A stretch of 64,000 nucleotides of DNA from Chryseobacterium tagetis (lineage in GTDB: Bacteria > Bacteroidota > Bacteroidia > Flavobacteriales > Weeksellaceae): the NCBI RefSeq assembly GCF_016735585.2, contig NZ_JAERSE020000002.1, forward strand, positions 868,001-932,000. The letters run 5' to 3'. The notes under the pieces are model-generated. The model did no database searches. It saw only the letters and a program-made list of their open reading frames with translations, and was not told the origin of the DNA. Position numbers and translations under genes: made by a program. Positions 61,570 through 64,000 of this stretch are shown piece after piece (within the stretch, counting starts at the first letter, position 1; every line of letters starts with the position of its first letter).

Positions 61570-62830
61570 TTTGTTTTCTTTCGTAAATTAATGAAATCCC
61601 GACCATCGCAAGATAAAATAAAAATAAGAATGTTAACTCTTTTGCAATTCCGCCGATTCCGCTGTTTCTTAAAATGATGTCATAATAAGCATTTAATCCC
61701 CAATTCATAGGAGAGAATTTGGCTACAGATTGCATGAATTCAGGCATTAAAAATACAGGAACCCAAATTCCTCCGATGGCAGCCAAAACTACAACGGATG
61801 TTGCTCCAAATGGTGCAGACTGTTCCTGTGTATCAGCAATTGTTCCCAATAAAACGCCAAATCCAATCGCTGCCAAACCAGAGAATAAAGTCACAACAAT
61901 AAGCTGGAACATTTTTCCTGTAACATCAAACTGCGGTAAATCCATATAAGGGAAAAGGTAAATTCCTACGGCAACCATCAGTAAAAACTGAATCATACAG
62001 ATGATAAGATAAGTAAATGTTTTTCCTAAAATATGGATGAAATAAGGAGTCGGGCTGATTCTTGCTCTTACACTTGTTCCCTGGCTTTTTTCTTTAACCA
62101 GATTAATAGATAAAGGCACTACAATAAAGAATATTGCGAACAATGCCCAAGCCGGAACGTTGTGCTGAACTGAATTTGGAATCACTTCCATGGCTCCTTT
62201 TCTCGGGGTGATTTCTTTGAAACTGATTAGGTTTTTATTTTCTTCAAGATTTTCAGTGGTGCCCAATTGATCCTGGAACGCTTTGTAAATCTTTTTATTC
62301 TCGATCTCAAATACCATTTTGTTCACGGAATTCATTACAGAATTTTTGAATCCGGCATTGGTTGCAGGATCAAAGTATAAATGAATTTCTTTGGCTTTTA
62401 TAGCTGGAACGGGAACTTTTTGGTTTGAATTTTCCTCCAATCCAAAGGAGCTTACAATCGCCTGAACTTTTGCATCGATATTTGAATTTAAATCTTTCGT
62501 TAAATTCTGAGGAATAACGATTGCCATCTGATAATCTCCACTGAAAACAGCATCTTGGGCGGATTTTTCAGTGTAATTGGTCAATAGTTGGAAAGTTTTG
62601 CTGTTTTCCAGTTCGTGTTTTATATTTTTTGAAACTTCAGATTTATCGTTATCAATGAAAATAATCGGGATTTTTGAGCCTTCAAGGTTTTTGAAGGTAG
62701 AATCCTGAATTAAAGTAATGGTGATAATCAGCAATAAAGGCATCACGAAAATGATGACGATTCCTCCGATATCTCTTTTCAGTAAAAGAACTTCTTTAAC
62801 GAAGCTTCTCCATAATTTATACAACAACAT
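61559..62830 (-). CDS. ABC-2 type transporter permease
   Basis: A 423-residue ABC-2 permease of the YhgE/Pip-like type: one N-terminal membrane segment, a large extracytoplasmic loop (about residues 45-210), then five more segments (WALFAIFFIVVPLSIN, FTYLIICMIQFLLMVAVG, LIVVTLFSGLAAIGFGVLLG and others). It overlaps the ATPase gene by 14 bp and is its partner. Likely exports a pigment intermediate, lipid or glycan. Confidence 0.9.
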   Translation of the reverse strand: MLLYKLWRSFVKEVLLLKRDIGGIVIIFVMPLLLIITITLIQDSTFKNLEGSKIPIIFIDNDKSEVSKNIKHELENSKTFQLLTNYTEKSAQDAVFSGDYQMAIVIPQNLTKDLNSNIDAKVQAIVSSFGLEENSNQKVPVPAIKAKEIHLYFDPATNAGFKNSVMNSVNKMVFEIENKKIYKAFQDQLGTTENLEENKNLISFKEITPRKGAMEVIPNSVQHNVPAWALFAIFFIVVPLSINLVKEKSQGTSVRARISPTPYFIHILGKTFTYLIICMIQFLLMVAVGIYLFPYMDLPQFDVTGKMFQLIVVTLFSGLAAIGFGVLLGTIADTQEQSAPFGATSVVVLAAIGGIWVPVFLMPEFMQSVAKFSPMNWGLNAYYDIILRNSGIGGIAKELTFLFLFYLAMVGISLIYERKQNAV

Positions 62831-63572
62831 CTCTTAATTCTTTTCCGGTTAATGAAATGAAAACGTCTTCTAGGTTTTCGGCACTCGCGACTCTGTTCAC
62901 CAATTCTTCAGGGGTTCCGACTGCATGGATTTTTCCGTGATCAATAATGGCGATTTTTGTACAGAATTCTTCTGCTTCTGAAAGGTGATGTGAGGTATAA
63001 ATGATACACGTTCCTTTTTTATTCAAATCCAAAAGATAGTCGATAATGGCTTTTTTAGACTGAACATCAACTCCGACAGTTGGTTCATCCAGAAATAAAA
63101 CTTTAGGGTTGTGAAGGGTTCCTGCAATCAGATTACAACGGCGCTTCATTCCTCCTGAGAACTGTTCTACTTTTTTATCAGCAAATTTTGATAATCCCAT
63201 AATTTCTAGGGATTCATCAATCGCATTTCTTAATTTTTTGTGACTTAAACCGTAAAGACTTCCGAAATACATTAAGTTTTCTTTGGCAGTCAACGTAGGG
63301 TATAAAGCGTATTCCTGCGGAACGATCCCGATGATTTGTCTTAATTTAAAACCGTCTTTTTGAGGAGAGAGTCCGTTGATTTTAAAACTTCCCGAAGTTG
63401 GTTTTATCAATCCTGAAAGCATGGAAATTAATGTTGTTTTTCCTGCTCCGTTTGGTCCGAGAATTCCGTAGATTTCTTCTTTCTCAATATTCAGCGAGAT
63501 GTCATTTACAGAAAATTCTTCTGCATTTTTATATTTTTTGTATAAATTTTTAATCTCAATAAAGTTCTCCAT
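62817..63572 (-). CDS. ABC transporter ATP-binding protein
   Basis: A 251-residue ATPase: Walker A GPNGAGKTT near residue 40, Q-loop IVPQEYAL, signature QFSGGMKRR near 137, Walker B VLFLDEPTVGVD near 157 and H-loop YTSHHLSEAE. Fits the exporter-type ATPases next to ABC-2 permeases. Its start directly adjoins the stop of the BtrH-like gene (63573), so the exporter and BtrH-like protein are translated together. Confidence 0.94.
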   Translation of the reverse strand: MENFIEIKNLYKKYKNAEEFSVNDISLNIEKEEIYGILGPNGAGKTTLISMLSGLIKPTSGSFKINGLSPQKDGFKLRQIIGIVPQEYALYPTLTAKENLMYFGSLYGLSHKKLRNAIDESLEIMGLSKFADKKVEQFSGGMKRRCNLIAGTLHNPKVLFLDEPTVGVDVQSKKAIIDYLLDLNKKGTCIIYTSHHLSEAEEFCTKIAIIDHGKIHAVGTPEELVNRVASAENLEDVFISLTGKELRDVVV

Positions 63573-64000
63573 TTAGATCGCTTTTTTCAGTTTTTTATAA
63601 AAAGCTTCTTCCAGATCTGCAATATGAAGCAGGGTTTTTGAAAGCTGGTTGTAGATGTCGCTTTTCGAGTTTCTGTTTTTATAAACTCTTGCAATATCCA
63701 CTGCAAAATCTCTCCAAAGGTCACCGATTGTTGTGATTTCCTTGGATAATTCTTTTAACTGATCGTTTTTTAGAATTACGGCAGCTTCCTGTAAAAATGC
63801 GCCATAGATAAATCTGAAACCACCGCCTCCGGTTCCTATTTCTTCCTGCATTCTGATCAATTGGCCAAGATAATGATTGGTCACTTTTGTACCTTTTTTC
63901 TCAGCCCATTTCGGGATGTTTTTTGCGACCCATCGCATAGCTTTTACCCCAATTAAAGGAACGGGAGCCAACATATTTTTACAGGTATCTTTGATCCCTT
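63573..64000 (-). CDS. BtrH-like (DUF4872) protein, N-terminus beyond the window
   Basis: The frame stays open to the window edge, so the visible 142 residues are the C-terminal part; an ATG at 63974 is internal and not the start. The sequence (LIGVKAMRWVAKNIPKW, EIGTGGGGFRFIYGAFLQEAA, LSKEITTIGDLWRDFAVDIA) resembles DUF4872, the C-terminal part of butirosin BtrH-like acyltransferases. BtrH moves an acyl group from an ACP to its acceptor, so here it may pass an ACP-bound acyl to the exported product. Confidence 0.7.
   Translation of the reverse strand, partial: GIKDTCKNMLAPVPLIGVKAMRWVAKNIPKWAEKKGTKVTNHYLGQLIRMQEEIGTGGGGFRFIYGAFLQEAAVILKNDQLKELSKEITTIGDLWRDFAVDIARVYKNRNSKSDIYNQLSKTLLHIADLEEAFYKKLKKAI

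Noticed and set aside
1..64000. tRNA, rRNA, CRISPR arrays, transposase genes or a defence system
   Set aside because: No cloverleaf-like segments, regular spaced repeats, transposase motifs or defence gene families were recognised on either strand.

Overview
The window is 64 kb of low-GC chromosomal DNA from a flavobacterium. The best guess is Chryseobacterium or a close relative in the Weeksellaceae. The evidence is the Bacteroidota promoter box TAnnTTTG in front of many genes, few Shine-Dalgarno sites, many small Bacteroidota-specific families (WG repeats, HU-CCDC81, PepSY-like, DUF2683, heme-binding CxxCH lipoproteins), and a large flexirubin / aryl-polyene pigment cluster. No rRNA, tRNA, CRISPR array, prophage or transposase gene was seen.

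Left part (1-39.5 kb) is mostly ordinary chromosome. It holds two tandem DUF5694 secreted proteins (left one cut by the window edge), a LytS/LytTR two-component pair, and two neighbouring aconitases of different classes. A TonB-dependent receptor follows, preceded by a TPP riboswitch, so it is probably a thiamin-compound importer. Next come an HU-like protein, a thioesterase, a 2-hydroxyacid dehydrogenase, a serine hydrolase and an Ig-like lipoprotein with a heme-binding partner. A compact minus-strand operon carries enoyl-CoA hydratase, dCMP deaminase, xerD and a NUDIX hydrolase. Divergent katA/oxyR share a palindromic control region. metK sits behind a SAM-II riboswitch. Then follow an ECF-like sigma factor with a 44-residue protein, a YjjG-type phosphatase, two PepSY-like proteins beside an OmpR/histidine-kinase pair, two zinc-ribbon membrane proteins, trpS, and an ileS-dksA-lspA-sanA block.

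Right part (about 40-64 kb) is a flexirubin-type cluster. Plus-strand genes encode a PaaK-like ligase, tyrosine ammonia-lyase, FabG, a ketosynthase, an ACP, a lysophospholipid-type acyltransferase, a CrtI-like oxidoreductase and a C45-type acyltransferase; a halogenase-like flavoprotein is divergent. Minus-strand genes encode a GT2-DUF2062 fusion, a FabZ-like dehydratase, envelope proteins (beta-barrel, lipoprotein, LolA-like), a polysaccharide deacetylase, a ketosynthase plus a Cys-less partner, a second ACP, a ketosynthase-like fragment, another ketosynthase, a thioesterase, an ABC-2 exporter and the end of a BtrH-like protein. The inferred scheme is tyrosine to coumarate, activation and loading on ACP, iterative KS/KR/DH extension to a polyene, then tailoring, acyl transfer and export. 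The dialkylresorcinol genes darA/darB are not in the window; I expect them just past the right edge.

The most unusual layer is the repeats. Short palindromic elements sit between genes and inside coding sequence: one forms the N-terminal extension of the C45 protein, and two are read in frame inside one ketosynthase. Other families are a pair of about 167-bp elements with inverted ends, hairpin elements just upstream of start codons in the pigment cluster, and two GC-rich hairpins with a shared core between convergent genes.
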